NCBI GenBank assembly: GCA_963971405.1
Contig: OZ020490.1
Location: forward strand, 31,087,464-31,151,463
DNA length: 64,000 bases
Direction of reading: 5' to 3'
Source: Psococerastis gibbosa
Taxonomy: Eukaryota; Arthropoda; Insecta; Psocodea; Psocidae
Shown: positions 55,305 to 64,000 of the stretch, in pieces
How positions within the stretch are numbered: position 1 is the first letter of the stretch
How the letters are laid out: each line of letters opens with the position of its first letter
Notes under the pieces: generated by a model
Told to the model about the DNA's origin: nothing
The model's database searches: none
Seen by the model: the letters and a program-made list of their open reading frames with translations, nothing else
Made by a program: the position numbers and the translations under genes

Positions 55305-55635
55305 ATCAAGGCCGTAGCCAGGATTTTTTTTGGGGAGGGGGGGTTAAAATTTCATTGGGTATTACATACTGGTTTTTCTGTTTCCTCTCAAAATCCGATT
55401 CTATCTAGTGTCAAGCCATTTTATTTCGGGGCAGGGACTGTTTCAGAAAACGGTTGGGGGGGGGGGGGGCGGTGGCCCAAAAAATATCGCGTTTTCCTTA
55501 CTTGAGTAATAATTTCTCTTAATTTCCTTCAAAAGTCCATTCTAACTAGAATAATGCTATTTCTCTCGGGGGGGGGGGGGGGGGGCGACCGCCCCCTCCG
55601 CCCCCCAAGGATCCCCCTTGGCTACGGCCTTGAGT
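55305..55635. mobile_element. G-run repeat, inverted partner of 51406-51733
   Basis: ATCAAGGCCGTAGCCAGGAT at left and CCTTGGCTACGGCCTTGA at right, with several poly-G runs. It is part of the right arm. Confidence 0.6.
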
Positions 55636-55735
55636 ACAATTGAAAGTGTGCAATTTGTTAACATAATGATTAAGGAAACTGAAATAAACCCATAAATGTT
55701 GCCTCAACTAATGACCAAACCATGGGAACACTTAC

Positions 55736-55818
55736 TAGTGAAAAGTGATATTTTCCCCCGTTTCTCGACATATCTTGAACCTATTAGTGCATTTATAAGC
55801 AGAGCAAGATATGACCAT
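55736..55818 (-). CDS. THAP first exon, copy C (zinc Cys kept)
   Basis: 83-nt exon on minus starting MVISCSAYKCTNRFKI with both N-terminal zinc ligands. It ends GENITFH in phase 2 before GTAAGTG, although its last two bases create TA before the donor. It is the best preserved of the three and probably the ancestral form. Its GTCACGTGAC site (56789-56798) is now about 970 bases upstream because of the insertion. The downstream exons that would complete the domain were not found in the window. Confidence 0.5.
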
Positions 55819-55862
55819 TATTCAAACCACAGAAAACTCAATAAATAGGTAAATAGATTAAA

Positions 55863-56706
55863 GAACCGGTCCGAGTTCACTCGAACATGCTTTCCAATTT
55901 ATCAAAATTATTAGATACAGAAAATTAGTAATTTTATGGCAAATATTTTTCCTATGGTTAAATTTCCGATATCTCGGGGGGGGGGAGGGGGGGGCGGTTG
56001 TCCACCTGACGTCACTGGAAGTGAGGTAAATTCTCGATAGGTCAAACAAACACATTAATTACCACACAGCAATAATGGCAGGGCATGCAATGCATTTGAG
56101 CGCGAATTTTCTATCATTTTTTTCAAAAAATAATTTTTTGGGCAAAACCAAATATTTTTTTGGGAAAGCAACCTATCCGGCTTCGTTACTCAATTTAACA
56201 CCTAAAACATGCTTGAAGGTAGAAATCATCGATAGAAAGGTTTCGCATTTTTTAGTCATTTTTTCATTAAAATTTAGTTATTTTTATTTTTTTACCCCCA
56301 GAAGCAAACTATCAAGGGGCAAGCGACCCCCCGCATTTTGTCAACATTAATAACGACTACAATCTACGAGAATTTAAAAGAAATCGTTGGAGCCGTTTTT
56401 GAGAAATAATTTTTTTAGACGTTTTTTTGGAGTTTTTTGAAAATAAAACTCCCCCAAATTGAGTTAGCCCAAAAAAAAAATGGTCCCGAGGTATGATTTT
56501 TGTGAACCTACATGCCAAATTTCACTCAAATCCACCGAGTAGTTTGCCCGGAAATCGACGACAGACAGACCGACAGACAGACATTTTGTAAAAACCACTT
56601 TTTTGGGTTCCTGGGACCTCAAAACGTGTAAATCCGTTGAAATCTCGGAATCGAAAATTTCGACCATCACAAAGCTTTCCTTATACTACGTATAAATTGG
56701 AAAGCA
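55863..56706. mobile_element. Repeat related to the interior of 42991-43898
   Basis: GCTTTCCAATTTAT near 55888 and ATAAATTGGAAAGC near 56691 are inverted. Between them about 650 bp match 43190-43855 (GGTAGAAATCATCGATAGAA, CTATCAAGGGGCAAGCGACC, a CAGA-like run). Non-coding. Confidence 0.6.
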
Positions 56707-57229
56707 ATAACAGGCAATGAATTAGGCTACGTCTAAATCGCATTGAACGCAATGGAGTCAACCACTTCTTGCCATAATACCCCTTTTTGTCACGTGACCA
56801 AAAGTGAAGACATTTGTTCAGCGTGGGCTAGGTGCCGTGGTAGCAATCCATGTATATCAATGACTTACGATGTTAGTGGAGCCGAAATTTTATACCGGTT
56901 TGTTGGTAGTACCTTTAGGCAGCAAACTTTCGAATTTTCCGGGAATTCCGAGACTTTACAAGCAGTGATTCCGGGAATATGAAAATAATGAAAGTTGAAA
57001 CTTGAAACGGCAGCCCTGCCGGGGCTGCCTTTTGCCGTATAATTATACGATTTTGCGTATAATTTGAAGGCTTGCGTATCGTCTAGCGTATAATGGTAAA
57101 TGCGTATAATTTCGTATAGTTTGAACAAAGAAAATGCGAGAAAGCAATCTTGAATATTCAATAACAAAAAATCCATTTTTTTAGCATTTGAAAATTAGCG
57201 GGAGTTATTTGTTGGTATAAACCATAGAA

Positions 57230-57500
57230 ATATATAAACTGGGACGGCGGTACCCATAATATCCCTTACGGGACAATCGTTAACTATAAGCCAACTATCA
57301 TAGATAAGAACCAACGTAAAAATTTCGAGTCTTACACATTTCAGCATAGCAGAACGGATGCCTGGACCCGGTCAAATCTCTGTACTTGGCCGATGAGGAC
57401 TATTTACCCAGCGAAATTGCGTATTTATCTTGTGCAGGCTACACCATCCCGGGGCTGTCCCGTAAGGTCTATTATGGAGAGGGCCGTTACCCATATGTAA
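57230..57500. repeat. Decayed relative of the GGCCAAACCGG TTAA element
   Basis: Shares CATAGAAATATAT, TAAGCCAACTATCA, CCTGGACCCGGTCAAA and TTATCTTGTGCAGGCTACAC with 30430-30670, but lacks recognisable ends. Confidence 0.55.
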
Positions 57501-57645
57501 CTTATAGGCGACACCAAGATGTAAAAAAAAATCAAAATCAACAATATGGCAGCTGCAACGTTTGTTGTGTCGGTGGCTATCTAAAGTATTTTCATGTTTG
57601 AATTATTCTGTCTTAACTTTGAAGTTTCTTTATTAAATAACCACC

Positions 57646-58458
57646 ATGTGGAAGGAGTGCAAGATGTGGGATGTAAAAATACGAAATGCCCGAGCCATGC
57701 TTATTTTCTCCGGTAAGTAAAATGCAATTTGCCATTTTTGCGCCAACCTGTTAGGGTTAGGCCAAGCATGTTCGCAAGGTTTTATTTTTAATGTATCCAG
57801 TTAAACTATATCTTATGTTATTAATACCGATTTAATGAAACCTCTTATAAAAATACAATTATGCAGATTCTTGATCATCCAGAGTCGAATCGACAGTTGC
57901 ACAAGTTGCAGTGAGATTGAAAGTAATACAAATAGCCACCCAAGAAGATTGCAGGGGTGCTGCTACAATAACGCGATTTGTAAACTCTCTCTACCCTAAC
58001 TCCTGAAGGTAAACTTAATCAGCCTGTACAAAGGTGTGTCAGTAAGACCGCCCTTACAAATGCTTGACTCATTGTATCACGGTTAAGGCCAAGCCCAGCT
58101 TATAAATGGAAAACTGGTCAAAAAGGAACGGAAAGGATTGACTAGACGTAGGATATTTATTAAGTACAGTATATGCAAGTTAACTCGTTATAAATTCCTT
58201 TCCTTGACGTCAATAACATTACTGCTGATTAAAGACTATTAAAAACTGCATTGGTACATACCGGATCCTAAGCCTTATGTCCCTGGGAATTGGTAACAAG
58301 TCGGCTTGTAGTTTATGAATTTGTTATAATGTTTACACATTTACTTTGCTTTCTACAGGATTCCAAATATGGGAACAAAACGGAGAGTCAGCTATGTATG
58401 CTCCCGCCACGTAGAGCCAAATTAGTTAATGTAGTTAGGAAATCGACGATATTTAGTG
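57646..58458 (+). other. Possible two-exon transcript, function unknown
   Basis: ATG at 57646 in a good context (CCACC before it) opens 67 nt ending at a consensus donor GTAAGTAA (57713). A TTTCTACAG acceptor precedes 58359, and GTACGT follows 58458. The ATG frame after splicing gives a 41-residue peptide ending APAT. A second frame also stays open across the junction, and the longest exon 2 frame does not match either. It may be non-coding or a fragment of a longer gene. Confidence 0.25.
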
Positions 58459-58975
58459 GTACGTACCTACTACATTGTGGACTGTTCTAATATTGGTATT
58501 ACAGCTATTTTGGGCTGTTAATGCCAGTATATTAAATTAAATAAGTGCATAATATCAGGCTAAACTAATTGTCTTCGATTATAGTTACACCTTTCATGTC
58601 CTACAGTAACCCACTATGTTTCGTTCACCATTTCCATGAGAGTCCATATTCTAAATTAAAATTAAAGAAACAAAACAATAACTAATTCATGCAGATACCT
58701 GTAGGTACAAAGTAATAGTAAAATATTAATAAATGCGTGGCCTTTTCAAAACCGAACCAGCACTTAGTAGTTTAAGTAGAAGCTTACTCCTAAACGCCCT
58801 CAAAACAATTTTCTTGTAGGACTATCAACAAATTACTGCACTTTGTACCTTTACCAGCATAACGTGCTTCAACTCTTATTTCAGAAGCAAGGAGTCAAGA
58901 GGTTTTTCTGGGTATTATATGTTATGCAGAACTTATTGCTCCTAAGTGTATAACTACTAAAAATGGCGAGGAGAA
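58459..58975. other. No recognised feature
   Basis: AT-rich sequence between the possible transcript and the LINE. I see nothing beyond short random ORFs. Confidence 0.35.
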
Positions 58976-61850
58976 ATCGTTCAAGGCGCAAAGCAGAAGC
59001 ATCCAAATCTCTGCTGGACTGCATAGAACTCCGAAAGGAGCAAGCCTGCCAGAGCCATCAAATCGAACAAAAGAGACGCATTCAAAGACTTCTTGGGAAA
59101 ACTTGATTTTAGAAAAGACGTAAGTAAAGCAACCCGTTTTGTATCGAGTCTGAATAATAATAATAAGCAACAACAGCTACCACTCCGAGGAGAAACAAAG
59201 ATTAACGTCTCACAAGCAAATCGCAGAAGCCTTATGCAAGCAATTTCAAAATTGACAGAAGGGCAAAAGCCAAACTAGTTAAGAGCCCCCTGCCTCAGTG
59301 CCTCGACAGAAAAATGACGTGCATCTGTCTAGAAAATTTTACATTTTTGGAGGTAGAAGCAGCCTTTGCTCAAACCAAGAAAAATAAGGCTGCAGGCATC
59401 GACGGCATTTTCCCTGAAATGGTTACTAATCTGGGCTATAGTGCTAAGGCAACATTACTAGAGTTTATAAACCTGACGTGGAATTCCAGAATTCACAGCT
59501 AATGGAGAAAGAGTGAAGTGATCCTACCTCTCTGAAGAAGGGAAAGGATCCATGGAGGCTAGACAGCCATCTACCCATTTCGCTCACCAGCTCCTTATGC
59601 AAGGTCGCAGAGAGAATGGTATTAAGCAGGCTGCTCCTTCCATTCATTTACCTCGGCGGCCTAGACAATGCACAAGCTGGATTCAGAAAACACAGGAACA
59701 CTATGGACCAGGTAGTGGACTTCACGCAACATGTTAAGGACGCTTTTCACCGAAAAATGTCCACTGTCTCAGTCTTGGTGGACCTAAAAGCAGCTTGTGA
59801 CACCGTATGGAGAGTATCCTGCTCAAGATGGCCATAAATGGATTCTTCTTCTTCTTCCCCCTTAGTGCCGCGTGCGCACCGTGGGGGGTCGCCTCGAACC
59901 CATTTCCTGAAATCGCCCTGGTCGGACGTTAACACCTTGAGCTCGGCCATTGCTTTCCCTCTTGCTCAAGCGAGTTGTTCAATCCTTTCCTCGAGAGTTG
60001 TCCTCGGTCTGCCGATGGGTCTTCTTCCTTGCGGCCTTGCTTCCGCCAACCTCCGGGTGGTCCTGTTTTCGTCTATCCTTTGGACGTGGCCGAACCATTG
60101 CATCTGCTTGTTCTTGTCCATAAATGGCATCTCTAGTAAAATCTTCTACTGGATAAATTCTTTCTTGATAATGGCACTGAAGAGTACTTTTCCTCAGCAA
60201 AACATCAAAGCTCCGCTTGCAGCGGCAAGGACTAGCCAAGGGGCTGTCATCAGTTGTCAACTCTTCAACTTGATGGTAAATGACGTTCTGAACACCATCC
60301 GAGCTATGCCAGGAGTTGAAGCTTTGGTATATGCTGATGACTTACTCATCTGGGCATCCAGCAGCGACCTGAAAAGCCAGGAATCTGTCCTAAATTAAAC
60401 ATTGAGAACCTCGCGAAAGGGGCTACAAGCAACTCTGTCTCACCATTAGCTCCGATAAAACGGTCAGCCAGGTACTCAGCCTGTCAACGAAACAGCCTGA
60501 AGTCAAACTTACCCTCTAAGACGCGGAACTGGAGCAGCAGGATGCAACGAAATATCTGTCGATTGACAAGAAAATGACGTGGAAATCCATAGCTGACAAA
60601 GCCTGATAGAGGTGCTGTCTATTTAAACGTCCAACAGCTACAAAATAGGGTGCCACTCAAGACGTGCTGACATCCACGTACAAAACCTATATTCGCCCCA
60701 TACTCGAGCACGGTAGTGAAGCCACTGTAACAGCGAGTGCCAATACTACGCTAAAACTGCATGTTGCCCAAAATGCGTCAATGCGAATTATCACTGGTGC
60801 CCCAAAATCTACACCTAAGCTGCCACGGAAGTCCAGACCGGAATAGAACCCATGCAATGCCACAGAGAAAAAGCCGCACTTAACTTTTGAGAAAGACAAA
60901 ACGCTTACTGCCCCTAAAAAGGACCCAATATACAAAAGCTGCTTCCCGGCTGAAAAGAAACTCAAGTTACTGATCATGGCAGACTCCATCAGAAAAAAAA
61001 TACGACATACTACTGGGTGAAGCAGCGCCTTCCCCCTGCCAACAATAAGCCTTTCTCTCGCTTCCAGCTGCTGAGCTGCACCTAGTCAATCACGATCTGC
61101 TAAAACACGTATCCACTGATGTTGCTCTGCTTTAGAGACCATTCATACTAGATACGCAGCAAAAGAATGGCTCCACATATACTGCAATGGCCCCTCCATC
61201 CTTTATCTGGAAAAAAAGAGCAGGTTTTTTGTCCGAAGCTTTCCAAGACGCAGTGCCTGTAGGTGCACCTCTGGGCTCTGACCAACTACGACGGAGATAT
61301 TGCAGCAGCATGAGTCCGCTAAAAAATTGTAAGAAACGAGACAATAAAAATAAAGTAGTGTTCCTGATTGATTCTTGCTCTGAGTAGCAACCGTGCCACG
61401 GTTGCGAAATAGCAATAAACTGCCGCACGCTCCTATCAAATTTGCTAGAGGGTGGATGGCACATCGTTCTGCAGAGGATTCTCAGCCATGTAGGAATCGG
61501 CGGCAACGAAAAGGCAGACGAGCTGGCCAAAATTGGAGTAGCCGGCCAGTACACTGTCATACACCTCCGCTAAATCCATCATAGCCAGAGCTGTAAGGGC
61601 ATGGGTCAGAAACCGCCACAGACATACAAGCGCAGGAAAAAACTGGGCCACCCTTATAGACTTGCCAATACTCCGGTTCCTGCCTAGGGCATTGAGCGTT
61701 GCTGTTTTCAGGACCACCACCGGCCACGACTACCTTCCTTCCCCCTGCATCGCATCGGGGTCTTTGATTCGGACGTCTGTCCCCTGTGTAAAGGTGAAAT
61801 GAACGCAAAACATCGACCCGAGTGCCCAGCCCTGTCCTAATGCTGTGTCG
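58976..61850 (+). mobile_element. Degenerate LINE with RT and RNase H remnants (Jockey/R1-like group)
   Basis: Starting near 58963-59100 with a basic linker, the frames read FTFLEVEAAFAQTKKNKAAG-IDGIFPEM, KVAERMVLSRLLLPFIYLGG, DNAQAGFRKHRNTMDQVV, VSVLVDLKAACDTVW (RT motif A) and, after an inserted LINE, GISSKIFYWINSFL, SQGAVISCQLFNLMVNDVL and the catalytic VYADDLLIWASSS. Then follow RPILEHGSEATVTAS, an RNase H-like tail (HVGIGGNEKADELAKIG) and a Cys-rich end (CPLCKGEMNAKHRPECPAL). Stops and frameshifts are frequent. The endonuclease is missing, so the copy is 5'-truncated and dead. Confidence 0.78.
59842..60117 (-). mobile_element. 5'-truncated LINE inserted in another LINE, with target duplication
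   Basis: CCATAAATGG flanks the insert on both sides (59832-59841, 60118-60127). On the minus strand it encodes MQWFGHVQRIDENRTTRRLA, GRRPIGRPRTTLEERIEQLA and DFRKWVRGDPP, and ends in a GAAGAAGAAGAAT tail (59842-59856). Removing it restores the host RT frame (MAINGISSK). Confidence 0.85.
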
Positions 61851-61952
61851 TCGTATATTCTATATAGCATAAATATAGTACTTCCTTTTTCATATCGGTA
61901 TTCTCTGAAACTAGAGGTGGGGAATTTTTGCTTACTTTGCTTTTTGTTTCAG

Positions 61953-62513
61953 TCAGAGGTTACAAAATAATCTACTACGGCCAAGCCGGCAACAGTTCAA
62001 GTAGAGTTGGAGTCATTGTTGAAGGAAGCCTGTAAAATTCAGTAGTTGAGGTGACCAGGAAGAGCGACCGGGTGATGCATTGTAAGTTTCTATTTACTGA
62101 CGAAGCAGTAGTGCTGAACGTGATAAGTGGATACGTGTAGCAACGAGAAGAAAATCCTAGTCAACCTGAACTTCGATGAGCTTATGATGACTCTACCGGA
62201 TATTGAAATGGTTTTTTAAGAGCCGACTTAAATAGGCATGTTGGTCACGAGAGAACTGGCTACTCCACAGTACATGGTGGGGAAGGTTTCGGAGCGAGAA
62301 ACACGGAAGGCGAGAGGATCCTGGAATGGGCTGAGACGCAGTAACTAAATATATGTAACACCATGTTCAAGGAGAGACAAGAGCACTTAATCACCTATAA
62401 GAGCGGAACGCACCAGGCGCAGATGCTGAGGCGCAGAGATAGACCTGCATGCATGAACTGTAAAGTGATTCCAGGGAACTGCGTCTTTCCGCAGCAGTGG
62501 ACAGAAGAATCCG
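61953..62513 (+). mobile_element. LINE endonuclease fragment (RTE/Craniate-like)
   Basis: Broken frames read GYKIIYYGQAGNSSSRVGVI-VEG, VVLNVISGYV, LNRHVGHERTGYSTVHGGEG-FGARNTEGERILEWAE and MFKERQEHLITYKSG, then RRRDRPACMNCKVIPGNCVF. This follows the order of the endonuclease domain in endonuclease-RT LINEs. No RT follows before the Penelope-like sequence begins near 62530. Confidence 0.7.
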
Positions 62514-62535
62514 GGCTTATAAATAGGCAGTGGTC

Positions 62536-62600
62536 GATTTGAAAGTATGCTTCCCAACGTTTCGTCAACAACTGTAGTCAACATCTTCAGTGACACTACG
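62536..62600 (-). ncRNA. Hammerhead-like remnant in a Penelope-like element terminus
   Basis: On the minus strand: CTGAAGA, stem II GTTGAC/GTTGAC (pairing with two G-U wobbles) around TACAGTT, then GAAAC. The layout is the one seen in Penelope-like hammerheads, including the extra T after the core. I could not find a matching cleavage triplet and stem I partner, so it may be inactive. Confidence 0.4.
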
Positions 62601-63233
62601 TACACTTATACTACTAAGATTGTATCGCGGAGTTACCGTAGCAAATGATTGAGTTGGTGCAGGTATGGTTTGTTGCGCATACGTTCTCGTTTGTGATTGG
62701 CCCATTGGCGTCATTCTCGTTGTTGTTTTGTTGAGGGCTGGATACCATATTCTATTTACTTTTAATCCTTCTTCCTTTCTGTTAAAGTTTTGCGGATGTT
62801 TGTAAATTTCTATGGCCTCCCTGTATAGTCGGGGGTAGTACGAAGCCGTGGTAGAGAGTATTGTAGCCTGCCCAAAACGTACAGTAAAGGCTGTATGGTC
62901 TGTTTGTGTTAACGCATGCTCTGCAATTGCAGACCTCTCTATTGCTGAAGAAGGCGACAGTTACGTTTGGGTTCATCTATCCTTGTTTTCAAGCTTCTTT
63001 TTGTGGTCCCTGGCATCTTTGGCCGATCTGAGTAAGCTGTTTAGTTGTTGTATAGGTTTGAATATTGTTTTCACATTGTGACGTCGAAAGAGTTTACCTA
63101 TGCGATCCGTCACATTTTAATGAAAGGAAGTTGGACCAATCCCATCGTGGCTGCTGGTTCCTGCCGGTCGGTTGTATTACATGGTGGCCGTATTGCGTGT
63201 TTTATTTCTCGCTCTGAGTACCCATTCGATTGT
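62536..63233 (-). mobile_element. Penelope-like element, 3' part, leftward copy
   Basis: From 63233 leftwards the minus strand repeats the 3' coding part of the rightward copy (SEREIKHAIRPPC, QEPAATMGLVQLPF) and continues to a degraded GIY-YIG-style region (GTTKRSLKTRIDEPKR). The 3' region then includes KMLTTVVDETLGS-encoding sequence, a common Penelope-like terminal phrase. Frames are broken. Confidence 0.65.
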
Positions 63234-64000
63234 TGTCGATCCAATCAAGGAAACATTGGAATTGATAAAAGAAAAATTCACTGACGATATCACCCAATGG
63301 TTCCACCATGTGCTGACGAAGACGTATTTCCAATGGAATTTGGCCTTATATGAACAATTGGACGGAATGGCAATGGGTAGTAATATAAGTCCGGTAGTGG
63401 CTAATTTCTATATGGAATTCTTCGAAAAAACGGCATTGAACTCAGCTCCTCTGCAACCGAAATGCTGGTTTCGATATGTGGATGATACTTTTGTGATATG
63501 GAGTCATGGCCAAGAAAACTTAATCAATTTCCTGAATCATATGAACCTGATTCACCCGAAAATACAATTCATGATGGAAAAGAGATTAATTGTGATTTGT
63601 CGTTTCTTGACGTGTTGGTAATAAAGAAGGCGGAACTCTAGGGCATACAGTATACCGTAAACCAGCACATACTGATAGTTACCTAAATAAGAACTCCAAC
63701 GACCATCCGAGCCAAAAGCGCCATGATAAAGACGATTATTCACCGCGCCAATAGAATCTGTGAACACCGGGCACTAAAAGAAGAACTAAACCACTTAGAC
63801 ATTGCACTACAATCGAATGGGTACTCAGAGGGAGAAATAAAAAGCACGATACGGCCACCGCGTAATGCAACCGATCGGCAGGAACCAGCAGCCACGATGG
63901 GATTGGTCCAACTTCCTTTCAATAAAAATGTGACGGATCGCATAGGTAAACTTTTTCGACGTCACAATTTGAAAACAATATTCAAACCTACACAACAACT
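63234..64000 (+). mobile_element. Penelope-like element, RT part, rightward copy, runs off the window
   Basis: The frame 63234-63621 encodes DPIKETLELIKEKFTDDITQ, LTKTYFQWNLALYEQLDGMA-MGSNISPVVANFYMEFFE and catalytic CWFRYVDDTFVIWSHG, typical of Penelope-type reverse transcriptase (related to telomerase RT). A frameshift near 63600 leads to YRKPAHTDSYLNKN-like sequence and, from 63740, ANRICEHRALKEELNHLDIA ... GLVQLPFNKNVTDRIGKLFR, which is open to the edge. 63809-64000 is the inverse of 63043-63233. Confidence 0.8.

Larger units (their letters stand above)
53944..56862. repeat. Right arm of the large inverted repeat, with two insertions
   Basis: The inverse of 51022-52863. It is interrupted by an extra short THAP-exon copy (about 54140-54496), which replaces sequence equivalent to 52546-52655, and by a repeat at about 55863-56706. 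The arm resumes at 56707 (ACAGGCAATGAATTAGGCTA). Confidence 0.8.

Noticed and set aside
59842..60117. Part of a 186-aa plus-strand ORF (59838-60398)
   Set aside because: The plus-strand frame here is the antisense of a minus-strand LINE insertion that happens to stay open; only the part after 60118 is real RT sequence.

Overview
This window is eukaryotic and almost certainly from an arthropod, most likely an insect. It is AT-rich and intron-containing, with long intergenic stretches and a very dense load of decayed transposable elements. The one host gene that can be named is the splicing factor U2AF large subunit (U2af50/U2AF2), whose exon sequences and order fit insect orthologues. The species cannot be named from the sequence.

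Layout. (1) 1-12.2 kb: the 5' two-thirds of U2AF2 on the minus strand, six coding exons between 12217 and 4366. Its introns hold non-LTR retrotransposon fragments, a foldback element, a hammerhead ribozyme motif, a tRNA-derived SINE and a 189-bp tandem duplication that copies one splice acceptor. The rest of RRM2 and RRM3 lies beyond the left edge. (2) 12.7-15.9 kb: a LINE 3' end and the 5' part of a Helitron interrupted by a MITE. (3) 16.4-25.2 kb: a plus-strand two-exon gene for an acidic protein with a single C2H2 finger. Its 5.75-kb intron contains a complete-looking 3.9-kb DNA transposon (16548-20463) with an uninterrupted transposase ORF, terminal inverted repeats, a 4-bp target duplication and eleven copies of a near-palindromic 14-mer. 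A CTCGAG-rich MITE lies next to it. (4) 25.5-28.4 kb: a nearly intact hAT transposon. (5) 28.4-34.1 kb: LINE, SINE and TTAA-flanked element fragments.

(6) 34.7-40.4 kb: a plus-strand THAP-domain gene. Its first exon is split by a MITE that itself carries a hAT-type insertion, and both insertions have readable target duplications. Repeated symmetric exons follow. (7) 41.0-48.5 kb: PIF-like palindromic MITEs, then a roughly 6.5-kb element bounded by TTAA inverted repeats. It encodes a Mutator-like transposase whose frame meets a YqaJ/lambda-exonuclease-like domain exactly at a canonical A_AAA_AAG -1 frameshift heptamer. (8) 48.5-57.5 kb: a maze of direct and inverted duplications, including three copies of an 83-nt THAP first exon with a GTCACGTGAC palindrome upstream. 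(9) 57.6-64 kb: a possible two-exon transcript, an RNase H-containing LINE carrying a second LINE with a clear target duplication, a LINE endonuclease fragment and two divergently arranged Penelope-like elements.

The host genes (U2AF2, the C2H2 gene, the THAP gene) have no evident functional link. The strongest candidates for undescribed biology are the element at 16548-20463 and the TTAA-bounded Mutator-like/YqaJ element at 41957-48453. All splice models, family assignments and element borders come from reading the sequence alone, with no database search.
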